DNA of 64,000 bases from Niveispirillum sp943370215 (GCA_943370215.1 CALRQC020000032.1:4780-68779); one strand, 5' to 3'; counted from the first letter of the stretch, positions 7,690 to 16,593 are shown. The notes: a model not told the origin generated them from the letters alone. A program made the numbers and translations.

Positions 7690-8787
7690 TTACTGCGTCG
7701 GCGGTGGGCCACCCAGAACCTGGGTTTTGCCGGGGATATAGGTGGTGAAATCCGGCACCTCGGTCGACCCTTTGACCGTCATGGCCGCCACATAATCTTT
7801 CAGCATGGACACACCATAAAGCGGCTTCTGCACCCCATTATGGCAGGTCGCACAGCCGATCTTCAGCACATCCCCTTCCGGCCCCTTGCGGTTGGCCGGG
7901 AAAACGGGGGTCAAACCTTCCATGTAATTGGTATTCAGGTAACGGGCCATTTTAATGCCATGCCAGGCGGTCACCCGTTGCGGCGGGCTCTGGTCCCAGT
8001 CATTGAAGGCGCGGGAATTGTGGCAGGTGACACAGTTCACCCCCAGCGATTCCGACATATGCATCATCAGCGCCCAGGTGTGCTCTGTTTCCTTGGTGCC
8101 GGCATGGTTGGTGCCGGTGGGAAGGGCGGTGGTGGAATGCACCCGGATCGGCTTATCCCCCAGCAGATAATCCATCAGCGCATTCTGCGGCAGGGCGCTT
8201 TTGCCGGCATAGTCGGCCACGACATTCTGGCCCTGCCGGTTCTGCGTCATGTTGCCGGCGGGTTTCGGTTCCAGGCTGGCCGACCAGATGGCGGCCGGAA
8301 TATGCTGGCCGCGATGGCAGGTGTAGCAGGTGACGCCGGTTTCCGCGACATGGGGTTTCCAGTCGACATTGATCGCCTGGGTCATCTGGATCATGCGGCG
8401 GGCGACAACCTTCTGATAGATCTCGTCCGACGCCATGTTTTCCGGGTTATGGCAGTAATTACAGCCGGTTTCCGGTGCCACCCATTCGGTGATGGAGGCC
8501 ATGAACTGGTTGAACTGATCGTCGGACAGATCGCCCAGCACCTGCACATTCTGATACAGCGTCCCGGCCTTGTCGCCCGCCGGGTCGGCCTGCCAGGGGG
8601 CCTGGGGCACCACATTGGCCTGCCGCAGGGCGGCTTCGCTTTCAATGTCCCGGTGATGATACATACCGGTACCGCGAAAGCCGATCTGTTCGCTTGCCAC
8701 CGGCGGGGCATCCCAGCCGGCACCGACGAAACTGGCGATGGTCAGCAGAGCGCCGGCAGAGGCGGCGAATGGTAGCCAGAGTTTCAT
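7690..8787 (-). CDS. pufC: Reaction-centre tetrahaem cytochrome c subunit
   Basis: Periplasmic electron donor to the photo-oxidised special pair. 365 residues with four c-type haem motifs: CNYCH (109), CYTCH (154), CVTCH (252) and CATCH (312). The N-terminus has a hydrophobic segment (about 5-23) leading into GAGWDAPPV. No lipobox cysteine is present, so it is probably held by an uncleaved helix rather than by lipidation. The start at 8787 overlaps the pufM stop (ATGA); the longer frame to 8868 is inside pufM and is rejected. It is the last gene of the minus-strand puf operon. Confidence 0.96.
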   Translation of the reverse strand: MKLWLPFAASAGALLTIASFVGAGWDAPPVASEQIGFRGTGMYHHRDIESEAALRQANVVPQAPWQADPAGDKAGTLYQNVQVLGDLSDDQFNQFMASITEWVAPETGCNYCHNPENMASDEIYQKVVARRMIQMTQAINVDWKPHVAETGVTCYTCHRGQHIPAAIWSASLEPKPAGNMTQNRQGQNVVADYAGKSALPQNALMDYLLGDKPIRVHSTTALPTGTNHAGTKETEHTWALMMHMSESLGVNCVTCHNSRAFNDWDQSPPQRVTAWHGIKMARYLNTNYMEGLTPVFPANRKGPEGDVLKIGCATCHNGVQKPLYGVSMLKDYVAAMTVKGSTEVPDFTTYIPGKTQVLGGPPPTQ

Positions 8788-9758
8788 GGTGCCCCTCCCT
8801 GGGCCGGATCGACAACACCAGGCCACATCGCGGGCAGTGGTGACACAAGCCCGTGGTTGACACCCCACAGGTACCAGTTATCGACCACGGTGCCAGTCAA
8901 CAGGATGCCGATGCCGCCCGTCAGCGGGGTCAGGATGGCAAACCACCAGGCCCAGCGATGGATGGATTCCATCGTTGCGTTGAAGCCCATCGTCCAGCGC
9001 CAGAACAGGGCGGCGCGTTCAGAGGCGGTGCCGCGATCGGTGATCTGCTCCAGTTCCCGCTCCCCGCCATATTTGCCAACCGCCAGAATGGTCGCGCCAT
9101 GCATGGCGAACAGCAGGACCGAGCCATAAAGGAAGACGATGGAAAGGCAGTGGAACGGGTTGTAGTAGAGATTGCCGTAGCGGATGGAAAAGGCCGCCGT
9201 CCAATCCAGATGCGGGAAGATGCCGAACGGTACCGCTTCGGAGAAATTACCCATCAGCAAGGGCCGGATGAAGCCCAGCACCAGAAACAGCCAGATGGCC
9301 GAGGCAAAGGCCCAGGCAACATGGGTGCCCATTTCCAATTGCCGGGCGCGGCGATAGACCCTGACCCACCAGAGCAGCACCGACAGGGTTAAGAAGAAGC
9401 CGGCCATAAGCCACCAGCCGCCCTCGGCCAGTGGTGGCAGCACTTTCAAGCCATATTTGGCCGCCGGCGGTTCAAGCCCCAGCCAGAAAAGCTGGCGCAC
9501 GAACTCAATCGGGTTCCAGCCGACCGAGGCGAACATGTTGAGACCGATGATCTCAAACGCGATAAAGCCGAAAACCAGCGACAGGGTGCCCAGATAGCCC
9601 AGATAGATCGGGCCGATCTGGGCATTGCCGATCATGCCGAACAGCCGCACGAAGAAGGGCTTGCCGGTGCGCTTGCCGTCCCCCCGGGGCAGCGGCATCC
9701 CGTCTTCGATGGGGCCGCTGATCTGGATCGGGGTGATGATGTTTTGATATTGTGCCAT
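8784..9758 (-). CDS. pufM: Photosynthetic reaction centre M subunit
   Basis: Core transmembrane subunit M, which with L binds the special pair, bacteriopheophytins, quinones and non-haem iron. 324 residues with five membrane helices. Typical M-subunit segments are visible: IGPIYLGYLGTLSLVFG near the N-terminus, NPFHCLSIVFLYGS, HGATILAV and WRWTMGFNATMESIHRW near the C-terminus. It lies 15 nt after pufL. Its stop overlaps the pufC start. Confidence 0.98.
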   Translation of the reverse strand: MAQYQNIITPIQISGPIEDGMPLPRGDGKRTGKPFFVRLFGMIGNAQIGPIYLGYLGTLSLVFGFIAFEIIGLNMFASVGWNPIEFVRQLFWLGLEPPAAKYGLKVLPPLAEGGWWLMAGFFLTLSVLLWWVRVYRRARQLEMGTHVAWAFASAIWLFLVLGFIRPLLMGNFSEAVPFGIFPHLDWTAAFSIRYGNLYYNPFHCLSIVFLYGSVLLFAMHGATILAVGKYGGERELEQITDRGTASERAALFWRWTMGFNATMESIHRWAWWFAILTPLTGGIGILLTGTVVDNWYLWGVNHGLVSPLPAMWPGVVDPAQGGAP

Positions 9759-9773
9759 CGCTAGAACCCTCCC

Positions 9774-10619
9774 TCAGCGCCAGATCGGAAGTTCAAGCCA
9801 CCAGCTCCACCATTGGGGCCAGCCCTTGTTCCAGAAGGGGCCGCTGATAATGATGCAGACGGCACTCCAGAACCCGGCATTCAGCGCCAGGATCAGGCCC
9901 AGACGGTGGATGCCCAGCGTGCCGATGGAATAGCCGATGATGTCGCGGAAGAAGGTGTCTTCATATTCCGGCGTCTTCACCTCGGCTTGGGCGCCCGGCT
10001 CGTCCAATGCCGCGCCGGGATTGGCGGCGGACAGGATCAGGCCGCCATGCAGCGACAGCGCGAAGGTGGTGGTGAAGAAGAAGGACACGGCGATCATATG
10101 CGCCGGGTTGTAATGGAAATGCAGATACTGGTAGCCGACGTTCGACACCCAATCCAGATGGCTGAAAATGCCATAGGGGAAACCATTGCCCCAGGCCCCC
10201 AGCAGCAGCGGGCGGAACACCACCAGCGTGGCATAGGCGAAAATGGCGAAGGAAAAGGCAAAGGGCACGTGATAGCCGATGCCCAGCTTGCGGCAGATTT
10301 CCACCTCCCGCAGCGCCCAGGAGATGAAGGCTCCCAGCGCGCAGACAGTGATGATCTGCCAGAGCCCCCCCTGTTTCAGGGGCGCCAGCGCCAGCCCATA
10401 GGAGAGGTCCGGCGGGGCGATGGAAATCTGCCAGATGTTCCAGGTGGGGCCGATGGCGGCCCCGTAAAGAATAAGGGCCGTGCCCAAGGCGGCGAAGAAG
10501 GCGGTGGTGACACCGAAGAACCCGACATAAAAGGGCCCGACCCAAAAGTCGAACAGATCACCGCCAATCAGCGTGCCACCGCGCACGCGATATTTGCGTT
10601 CAAAACTGAGCAGCGCCAT
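9774..10619 (-). CDS. pufL: Photosynthetic reaction centre L subunit
   Basis: Core subunit L, 281 residues, five membrane helices. The N-terminus MALLSFERKYRVRGGTLIGG and the segment HYNPAHMIAVSFFFTTTFAL are diagnostic. The open frame extends upstream to 10712, but the ATG at 10619 has a GGGAGG Shine-Dalgarno and matches the family start. It is preceded by a 113-nt intercistronic segment after pufA containing an imperfect hairpin. Confidence 0.98.
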   Translation of the reverse strand: MALLSFERKYRVRGGTLIGGDLFDFWVGPFYVGFFGVTTAFFAALGTALILYGAAIGPTWNIWQISIAPPDLSYGLALAPLKQGGLWQIITVCALGAFISWALREVEICRKLGIGYHVPFAFSFAIFAYATLVVFRPLLLGAWGNGFPYGIFSHLDWVSNVGYQYLHFHYNPAHMIAVSFFFTTTFALSLHGGLILSAANPGAALDEPGAQAEVKTPEYEDTFFRDIIGYSIGTLGIHRLGLILALNAGFWSAVCIIISGPFWNKGWPQWWSWWLELPIWR

Positions 10620-10689
10620 GTACGTATCCTCCCGCAGCGGCCAGCCAGTTGGTGATCCAGTTGGCGATGTCTGTGGTTGAGCGTTGGCG

Positions 10690-10718
10690 GCGGGCGGGCC
10701 GTTGCCGGCCACGCCTGC
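10690..10718 (-). promoter_or_regulatory. Imperfect hairpin in the pufA-pufL intercistronic region
   Basis: An imperfect GC-rich stem (10707-10718 with 10690-10700, short loop) lies between pufA and pufL. In other purple bacteria a stem-loop at this place protects the pufBA mRNA segment and raises the LH1 to reaction-centre ratio. That role here is inferred from position only. Confidence 0.45.
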
Positions 10719-10732
10719 TGCCGTCTTTTGCT

Positions 10733-10930
10733 TCAGCCGACGTGCCGGTGATCCGCATCCTGAGAGAGCGACTGTTCGATGGCGCTGGTTTTGAGGGGCT
10801 TGCCCTCCAGCCAGTTGAACCGGTCAGTGCTCAACAGAATGAAATGGATCAGGATGGCGAGCGTGAACAGAAACACGGAAAGTGCGACCAGCGCCTTGCG
10901 CGGATCGAACAACAGCCAGATTCTCCACAT
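10733..10930 (-). CDS. pufA: Light-harvesting complex 1 alpha polypeptide
   Basis: 65-residue single-helix antenna protein. The N-terminus MWRIWLLFDPRKALV is the LH1-alpha signature. The bacteriochlorophyll-ligating histidine is His29 in LAILIHFILLST, followed by the RFNWL segment after the helix. The upstream in-frame extension to 11032 lies in pufB and is discarded. It follows pufB by 11 nt with a GGGG-type Shine-Dalgarno. Confidence 0.97.
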   Translation of the reverse strand: MWRIWLLFDPRKALVALSVFLFTLAILIHFILLSTDRFNWLEGKPLKTSAIEQSLSQDADHRHVG

Positions 10931-10941
10931 GTCGCTTCCCC

Positions 10942-11163
10942 CTAACCGATCATTGGCAGAACTGCCTGGGCCGTCTGGTTGATGCTCTCCAGAGAGGCAT
11001 AACCGTTCGGCCCCGGTATCCATGGGCGCCACATCCAGACCAGAACATGCGCGACGATGGCGATCGCCGTGAAGATCAGGAAGCCTTGGATGAAGAGCGA
11101 ATGGAACTCGCGGGCTTCGCTTTCGGTCAGACCCGAAAGTGAGACGTTTGATGAGTCAGCCAT
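10942..11163 (-). CDS. pufB: Light-harvesting complex 1 beta polypeptide
   Basis: 73-residue antenna protein. Family features are GLTESEAREFHSLFIQGF, the pigment-binding His39 in IAIVAHVLVWMWRPW, and a second conserved histidine (His21) at the membrane edge. The start at 11163 has a GAGG Shine-Dalgarno nearby. The longer open frame to 11283 is non-coding leader. It lies 116 nt after pufQ. Confidence 0.97.
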   Translation of the reverse strand: MADSSNVSLSGLTESEAREFHSLFIQGFLIFTAIAIVAHVLVWMWRPWIPGPNGYASLESINQTAQAVLPMIG

Positions 11164-11279
11164 CAAATCCACCTCCTCGTCTCGAACGCCGCGGCACCCC
11201 CGCGGCCGGGTTCCGGCAGCACCCTTGTGACGGTGCGGCCGGGCTTTTGTCGGTGTCGAGAACACCGGCAAGGCGACAG

Positions 11280-11513
11280 TCACACGTTGAACGCGTAACC
11301 AATGGCGGCATGGACCGATGCGCGGGCCTCGGCAAAGACAGATTGCGCCGGGCGGGTGCTGCGGCGGCTGACATGCAGGGCAAGCCGGCCCGTCATCGCT
11401 GCGATCAGGCAGAGCGGATAGGAGATCAGGAAGAGGAGCTGCATCTCCACGCGTTCAAACTGGCGGTGCCGGCGGGCGTCATCTACCGCACTGTGCCGGA
11501 TGCTGAACGTCAT
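11280..11513 (-). CDS. pufQ: PufQ-like small membrane protein
   Basis: 77-residue protein with one central membrane segment (MQLLFLISYPLCLIAAMTG) flanked by basic residues, and a C-terminal FAEARASVHAAIGYAF stretch resembling the WAEAREI tail of PufQ. It lies between bchZ and pufB, exactly where pufQ sits in Rhodobacter-type operons. PufQ is thought to help deliver bacteriochlorophyll or regulate its synthesis. The ATG at 11513 has a GGAGG Shine-Dalgarno; an upstream ATG at 11546 lacks one. Identification rests on size, topology and synteny, since sequence conservation in this family is low. Confidence 0.75.
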   Translation of the reverse strand: MTFSIRHSAVDDARRHRQFERVEMQLLFLISYPLCLIAAMTGRLALHVSRRSTRPAQSVFAEARASVHAAIGYAFNV

Positions 11514-11558
11514 TCTGTCCTCCCTGCTGCCGTCATCGGGCGGCATTTTGGTTATGTC

Positions 11559-13010
11559 CTATGCGTTCACCCTGCTGGGCCTTGTGGCCCCCGTCAGGTG
11601 ACGCGGTGAGACCTCGTGCGCGCCGTCCTGGCGCGCTTCCCGTTCGGCGGCTTCGCGCAGGCGCTTGGCCGCGGAAATACGCACCAGAACAGGCTCTGCA
11701 CTGATCTGCCGTTCCAACAGCGCCTGCGCGTCTGTCGACCAGGGCAGGGCACTGCCGGCGCGCGTGGTGGTCGGCTCGATGGCGTCCAGCTCCCCCGCCC
11801 GGGGCAGGATGTCGAACAGCATGTCGAACAGGGCGTTGCAGACCTCCTGGATCATCCAGGTCGCCCCCGAATAGCCCATGACCGGTGTGCCGGTATGGCG
11901 ACGGACAATGGCACCGGGATAGGAGAGCTGGATGAACTTGCCGCGCTGGCCGCGTTCGGCCATGTACATGCGCTCATTGAACGATCCGAACATGATCATC
12001 GGCGGTTTGCCGGTCAGCAGATCCTGGACCGCATCATTGTTGGTCTTAACACCCGGCTTGCGCGGTACCGCGAAGGCGCAGGGCAAGCCCATTTCCTCTT
12101 CCAGGAAATGGCGCACGCCGCGCGTATAGGTTTCGCCGGCCACCACGGCAAAGCTGGCCGTGCCGAAGAAATCCTGTGTCACCGAACGCCAGAGATCCCA
12201 GAGCGGTTTCAGCGTCGTATGTTTTTCGCGGGTGATGAAGGGTTCCGGGTCCAGGCCCAGCATTTCGCCGAGCTGGCGCAGAAAGGCGGTGGTGGAATGG
12301 ATGCCGATGGGCGCTTGCAGATAGGGCCGGTCCAGGCTTTCGCACAGCAAACGGCCGAATTCCCGGTAAAGGCAGATATTGGCATCGGCATCGGCCAGCT
12401 TGCGCACATCATCCACATGGCTTCCCAGCGGGAAGACCATGTTCACCTCGGCCCCCAGCCCCTCCACCAGCCGGCGGATTTCGGCCAGGTCCGACGGCAT
12501 GTTGTAGGTGCCATAGATCGGGCCGATGATATTGACGCGGGGCTTGGCCCCCTCCGGATGGCGGCGGGGGGCCGGCACCTTGCCACCCTTGGGCCCGAAT
12601 TCCGTCCATAGCCATTTCAGGGCGCGGTCGGCACTCTGCCACTGATCCTCATCAATGGTGCGCGGCAGGAAGCGGACGATGTTCGACCCTTCCGGCGTCA
12701 CCCCGCCGCCGATCATCTCCGCAATCGATCCGGTGACCACCACCGCCGGCAGGCTGGGGTCCAGCGCCAGCCGCGCCCGCTTCATCGCCCCTTCCGTACC
12801 ATGGCGGCCCAGCTCATCCTCTGACAGGCCGCTGACCACGATGGGCAACTCATGCGGGGGCAGGGCGTCGGTATAGTGAAGGACGGAGGTGACGGGCAGG
12901 TTCTCACAGCCCACCGGGCCATCGATGATGACCTGCAGCCCCTTGATGGCGGTAAAGGCATAGACGCTGCCCCAATAGCCGCCGGCCCTGTCATGGTCGA
13001 GGATCAGCAT
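11559..13010 (-). CDS. bchZ: Chlorophyllide a reductase subunit Z
   Basis: Subunit of the nitrogenase-like chlorophyllide a reductase (COR), which reduces ring B on the way to bacteriochlorophyll a. 483 residues. The N-terminal half carries the nitrogenase-like segment VIIDGPVGCENLPVTS with a conserved cysteine that would ligate the interfacial Fe-S cluster. Its start overlaps the 3' end of bchY by 7 nt, so both catalytic subunits are translated together. Confidence 0.97.
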   Translation of the reverse strand: MLILDHDRAGGYWGSVYAFTAIKGLQVIIDGPVGCENLPVTSVLHYTDALPPHELPIVVSGLSEDELGRHGTEGAMKRARLALDPSLPAVVVTGSIAEMIGGGVTPEGSNIVRFLPRTIDEDQWQSADRALKWLWTEFGPKGGKVPAPRRHPEGAKPRVNIIGPIYGTYNMPSDLAEIRRLVEGLGAEVNMVFPLGSHVDDVRKLADADANICLYREFGRLLCESLDRPYLQAPIGIHSTTAFLRQLGEMLGLDPEPFITREKHTTLKPLWDLWRSVTQDFFGTASFAVVAGETYTRGVRHFLEEEMGLPCAFAVPRKPGVKTNNDAVQDLLTGKPPMIMFGSFNERMYMAERGQRGKFIQLSYPGAIVRRHTGTPVMGYSGATWMIQEVCNALFDMLFDILPRAGELDAIEPTTTRAGSALPWSTDAQALLERQISAEPVLVRISAAKRLREAAEREARQDGAHEVSPRHLTGATRPSRVNA

Positions 13011-14551
13011 CCGACGCTATCTCCATTCTCGACCGCATTACGCGATTGGTTGGTCTTGGCCGCGTATTTCCGGCGGAAGGCGCTGCGGTCCGGCGGCACA
13101 TCTTCCCAGATGCCAGCGGCGTCACCTGTGCCCACCCCTTCGAAAAAGGCGTTCATGGCATCAAAGCGCGGCTTGTTGGCGATGGCGGTGTTGATGACCG
13201 ACGGCAGCGATCCCGGCCCCGCTGGCCCCATCAGAGGGCGGGCAGAGATCAGGTTGGTGAAATAGAGGGCAGGCGTTGCCGCCTCCTTGGCCTTCTGCAC
13301 CACGGGCGTGGTGCCGATGGCCAGATCGGGTTTGAACTCCGCAAAGGCCGCCAGATCCTGTTCCAGCGAGGCGCGGAAACGGACGATCACGCCCTTGGCC
13401 GCCAGCCATTCCGCATCCTCAGTATTGTACGGCGTCTTCGGGCAGGCCGTGCCGACATAGCGCAGGTCCGCGCCCAGTTCGACTAGCAGCCGACCGACCA
13501 GCAGTTCGGAGCCCTCATAACCCGACAGCGTGATGCGACCCTTGATGCGGTTGGCGGCCAACCCGGCGCTGATGGCACCGCGCATGGCGTTGCGTGTCTG
13601 GTCGATCCGGGACTGCGGCACGCCGCAGCGCTGCCCGATGGCGGACAACCAGGCATCGGTGCCATCCAGCCCGATGGGCGCGGAACCGACGATGGGCCGC
13701 CCGGCGGCGGTGAATTCGCGGAAACTTGCGGTATAGAAGGGATGGATGGCGGCCACGGCGGCACAATCCAGCGCGCCATAAAGATCGCGCCATTCCCGCA
13801 CCGGAATGCTGGGGCCCACCGCCAGCCCCATCGGGTCCAGCATAGCGCCGATCACCACCGGATCGGCGGGGAACATTTCCCCCACCAGGGTGACGGTCGG
13901 CTTGTCCTTCAACCCGGCGCGCGGCCTCTGCACCGGCCCGGCTTCCGCTTCCTGCCGCGCATAGGCCAGCATGGCACCGGACAGCACATCCTTGGCCTCC
14001 GCATGGGTGGGTACGCCAAAGCCCGGCACGTCGATGCCGATGATGCGCACCCCATCAATCTCCTTCGGCAGCATTTTCAGCGGCACGCCAGAGGCGGTCG
14101 GCACGCACAGATTGGTGACGATCAGCGCATCAAACCGGCCCGGATCGGCCATCAGATGCACGGCTTCGACGATATCCTCATACAGCTTGCCGGTGACCAG
14201 CGTTTCAGAACTGAACGGCACATAGCCGACGGAACGCTTGGCCCCGTAGAAATGCGAGGTGAAGGTCAGGCCATAGACGCAGCAGGCCGATCCCGACAGG
14301 ATCGTACCAACCCGCCGCATCCGCAGCCCCACCCGCAGCGACCCGAAGGCCGGGCACATGGATTGCGGCTGGTCATGCGGCCCCTTGGGGTAATCGCGTT
14401 CCAGCCGGTCCATGACTTCATCATTGCCGGCCGCACGGGCGGCGGCACGCGACAGTTCGACGCCACCATGGCACCCAGCCGCGGCGGCGGGTTGGCCACC
14501 GTCGTCACTGCCGGCTGTTTCCGCTGCGAAAAGGGTGTGGTGGTCATCCAT
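13004..14551 (-). CDS. bchY: Chlorophyllide a reductase subunit Y
   Basis: Partner of BchZ in the catalytic NifDK-like component of COR. 515 residues. Nitrogenase-like cysteines appear in PQSMCPAFGSLRVG and GTILSGSACCVYGLTF. The N-terminal 30 residues are low complexity and the exact start is less certain; the ATG at 14551 follows a G-rich stretch and lies 13 nt after the bchX stop. Order bchC-X-Y-Z is the standard one. Confidence 0.96.
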   Translation of the reverse strand: MDDHHTLFAAETAGSDDGGQPAAAAGCHGGVELSRAAARAAGNDEVMDRLERDYPKGPHDQPQSMCPAFGSLRVGLRMRRVGTILSGSACCVYGLTFTSHFYGAKRSVGYVPFSSETLVTGKLYEDIVEAVHLMADPGRFDALIVTNLCVPTASGVPLKMLPKEIDGVRIIGIDVPGFGVPTHAEAKDVLSGAMLAYARQEAEAGPVQRPRAGLKDKPTVTLVGEMFPADPVVIGAMLDPMGLAVGPSIPVREWRDLYGALDCAAVAAIHPFYTASFREFTAAGRPIVGSAPIGLDGTDAWLSAIGQRCGVPQSRIDQTRNAMRGAISAGLAANRIKGRITLSGYEGSELLVGRLLVELGADLRYVGTACPKTPYNTEDAEWLAAKGVIVRFRASLEQDLAAFAEFKPDLAIGTTPVVQKAKEAATPALYFTNLISARPLMGPAGPGSLPSVINTAIANKPRFDAMNAFFEGVGTGDAAGIWEDVPPDRSAFRRKYAAKTNQSRNAVENGDSVGC

Positions 14552-14564
14552 GGTTGTGTGCCCC

Positions 14565-15575
14565 CTAGACCCGGTCGTAGATGACTTCCAGCGAGGCGCG
14601 TTTCAGCGCGCCCGCCGGGCACATGTCTTCCGGTGTGGCCGGCACAAGCTGGAAATTGCCGCCGGTCTGGCTGGCATCGAACAGGCCCAGCAAACCATCC
14701 TGATCCAGCGGGCGCGGCAGCACCGGCGGGGCCTCCGCCAGATTGATCGACAGCGCCTCGAACAGGGGACCCCACCGATTATCGGGGGTGCCGATGATCT
14801 GGTAATTGGCACTCTTGCGGCGGATATCCTCATCCTGCGGGATGGAGGCCAGCACCGGGATGCCGACGGCATCGGCAAAGGCCTGCGCCTCCCCGGTGCC
14901 ATCATCCTTGTTGATGACCAGCCCCGCCACGCCGACATTGCCGCCCAGATTGCGGAAATACTTCACCGCCGAGCAGACATTGTTGGCAACATAGAGTGAC
15001 TGGAGATCGTTGGAGCCAACGACCACCACCTTCTGGCACATGTCGCGCGCAATCGGCAGGCCGAAGCCGCCGCAGACCACATCGCCTAAGAAATCCAGCA
15101 GCACATAGTCGAAGTCCCATTCATGGAACCCCAGCTTTTCCAGCGTCTCAAACCCATGGATGATGCCGCGACCGCCGCAGCCCCGCCCCACCTCCGGCCC
15201 CCCCAACTCCATGGCGAAGACGCCATCGCGCTTGAAGCAGACATCGGAGATGGAGACTTCCTGGCCGGCTTCCTTGCGGCGCGATGCCGTTTGGATGATG
15301 GTCGGGCAGGCACGCCCGCCGAACAGCAGGGAGGTCGTATCGCTTTTCGGATCGCAGCCGATCAGCAGCACCTTCTTGCCCAGTTGCGCCAGCATGTAGG
15401 ACAGGTTGGCCAGCGTGAAGCTCTTGCCGATGCCGCCCTTGCCATAGATGGCGATGATCTGGGTTTCCTTGCTGACCTTGCCGACATGCGGCGCATCGGG
15501 TTCAATCGCCGCTTCTTCGCGCAGGCGTCGGCTCATCTGTTTCGGGCTGCTGCGGACGTCCAGATCAAGGCTCAT
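14565..15575 (-). CDS. bchX: Chlorophyllide a reductase iron protein X
   Basis: NifH-like ATPase that passes electrons to BchYZ. 336 residues. The P-loop YGKGGIGKS (about 44-52) and the switch region GCDPKSDTT are visible, with cysteines for the 4Fe-4S cluster in CGGRGII and DVVCGGFGLP. Its start overlaps the bchC stop (ATGA). Confidence 0.97.
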   Translation of the reverse strand: MSLDLDVRSSPKQMSRRLREEAAIEPDAPHVGKVSKETQIIAIYGKGGIGKSFTLANLSYMLAQLGKKVLLIGCDPKSDTTSLLFGGRACPTIIQTASRRKEAGQEVSISDVCFKRDGVFAMELGGPEVGRGCGGRGIIHGFETLEKLGFHEWDFDYVLLDFLGDVVCGGFGLPIARDMCQKVVVVGSNDLQSLYVANNVCSAVKYFRNLGGNVGVAGLVINKDDGTGEAQAFADAVGIPVLASIPQDEDIRRKSANYQIIGTPDNRWGPLFEALSINLAEAPPVLPRPLDQDGLLGLFDASQTGGNFQLVPATPEDMCPAGALKRASLEVIYDRV

Positions 15576-16510
15576 GCGGCGTTCCTCCAGTCGATCACCA
15601 TTTTCAGGCAGCCGGGGTCGTTGAATGCGGTTTGGTAGGCAGACGATGCGTCTTTCGGGGCGGCCCGGTGGGTCAGCAGCCCGTCAAGCGACAGGCGCCC
15701 GGCTTCCACCAGTTCGATAACGGCGTGCACATCTTCCGGGCGGAATTCCGCCGCGATGGAAACCGTCAGTTCCCGCATGAAAGCGGGGGCGAAGGCGTAC
15801 CCCACCCGCTCCCCATAAAAGCCGGCCAGCACCAGTTCCCCCGGTTTGCGCAGCCGGTCGATGATGCCGTCAATGGCGCCGGCATCTCCACTGGCATCGA
15901 TGGCGGTGTCGTACCGGCTGTCCCGGTCATCCTTTGGATCCATCACCCCATAGAGGTTGGCACCTGTGCGGCGCGCGGCCGCCGTTTCCCAAACCATGGG
16001 CGCTGGGAAACTCAGCGCCATCACCATGCGGGTGATCAGGCGGCCCAGCACACCATGGCCCACCACCAGACCGACAGGCCCCTGGGCGCGCCTTACCGCG
16101 TGATGGGCCGTTGCCGCCAGGGCCAGCAAAACCCCGTTTTCTGCCAGTGCTTCGGCAATCTTGAACACCCGTGCGCCGGGGACGATCAATTGCGATGCAT
16201 TGGCCCCGAACAGGCCCGCCGCATCGGCATAACAACTGGCACCGGGCACGAAGACTGTTTCCCCCACAAGATGGCCGGCGGCCGGGCCCGCCTGTACCAC
16301 CCGGCCCACCGTTTCATAGCCGGGGACCAGTGGATAGGCCATGCCGGGAAACCGGGGCATGGTGCCCTGGAACAGCATCTTTTCCGTACCGGTGGAAACA
16401 CCACTGACAAGGGTGTCGACCACCAAGTCGGCGGGGCCGGGAGCGTGGAGGGCCAGCCGCTGAACGGCGACTTCCCCCGGTCTCTCAAACACGATTGCCG
16501 ACGCGTACAT
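15572..16510 (-). CDS. bchC: Bacteriochlorophyllide a dehydrogenase
   Basis: Medium-chain dehydrogenase-like enzyme oxidising 3-hydroxyethyl bacteriochlorophyllide a to bacteriochlorophyllide a. About 312 residues. GTEKMLFQGTMPRFPGM and YPLVPGYETVGRVV are typical of BchC. The ATG at 16510 (MYASAIVFERPG) has a GGGGAG Shine-Dalgarno; the ATG at 16531 has none. A promoter with two PpsR-type palindromes lies upstream, so bchCXYZ-puf can be transcribed apart from crtEF. Confidence 0.94.
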   Translation of the reverse strand: MYASAIVFERPGEVAVQRLALHAPGPADLVVDTLVSGVSTGTEKMLFQGTMPRFPGMAYPLVPGYETVGRVVQAGPAAGHLVGETVFVPGASCYADAAGLFGANASQLIVPGARVFKIAEALAENGVLLALAATAHHAVRRAQGPVGLVVGHGVLGRLITRMVMALSFPAPMVWETAAARRTGANLYGVMDPKDDRDSRYDTAIDASGDAGAIDGIIDRLRKPGELVLAGFYGERVGYAFAPAFMRELTVSIAAEFRPEDVHAVIELVEAGRLSLDGLLTHRAAPKDASSAYQTAFNDPGCLKMVIDWRNAA

Positions 16511-16549
16511 CCGGGCAACTCCCCAAGGCATGGCTTCTGATTACGCGAA

Positions 16550-16567
16550 TGTCATATTAAGTTGACA
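16550..16567. promoter_or_regulatory. PpsR/CrtJ-type palindrome 1 upstream of bchC
   Basis: Sequence TGTCATATTAAGTTGACA fits TGT-N12-ACA, the binding site of the aerobic repressor PpsR/CrtJ. It covers the -10 region of the predicted bchC promoter and lies 8 bp from a second site. Cooperative binding to paired sites is known for this repressor; repression here is inferred. Confidence 0.8.
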
Positions 16568-16581
16568 CATCAAACTGTCAA
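16554..16581 (-). promoter_or_regulatory. Predicted sigma-70 promoter of bchCXYZ-puf
   Basis: On the minus strand TTGACA (16581-16576) is followed after 16 nt by TAATAT (16559-16554), close to the sigma-70 consensus. The -35 lies in palindrome 2 and the -10 in palindrome 1, so a PpsR-type repressor would block both elements. Confidence 0.7.
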
Positions 16582-16593
16582 TCAATATTTACA
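16576..16593. promoter_or_regulatory. PpsR/CrtJ-type palindrome 2 upstream of bchC
   Basis: Sequence TGTCAATCAATATTTACA fits TGT-N12-ACA and covers the -35 region of the predicted bchC promoter. It is paired with palindrome 1 at 8 bp spacing, and lies just downstream of the crtF stop. Confidence 0.8.

Noticed and set aside
7615..8775. Long plus-strand open frame opposite pufC
   Set aside because: It is antisense to a protein with four haem motifs and carries no recognisable family.
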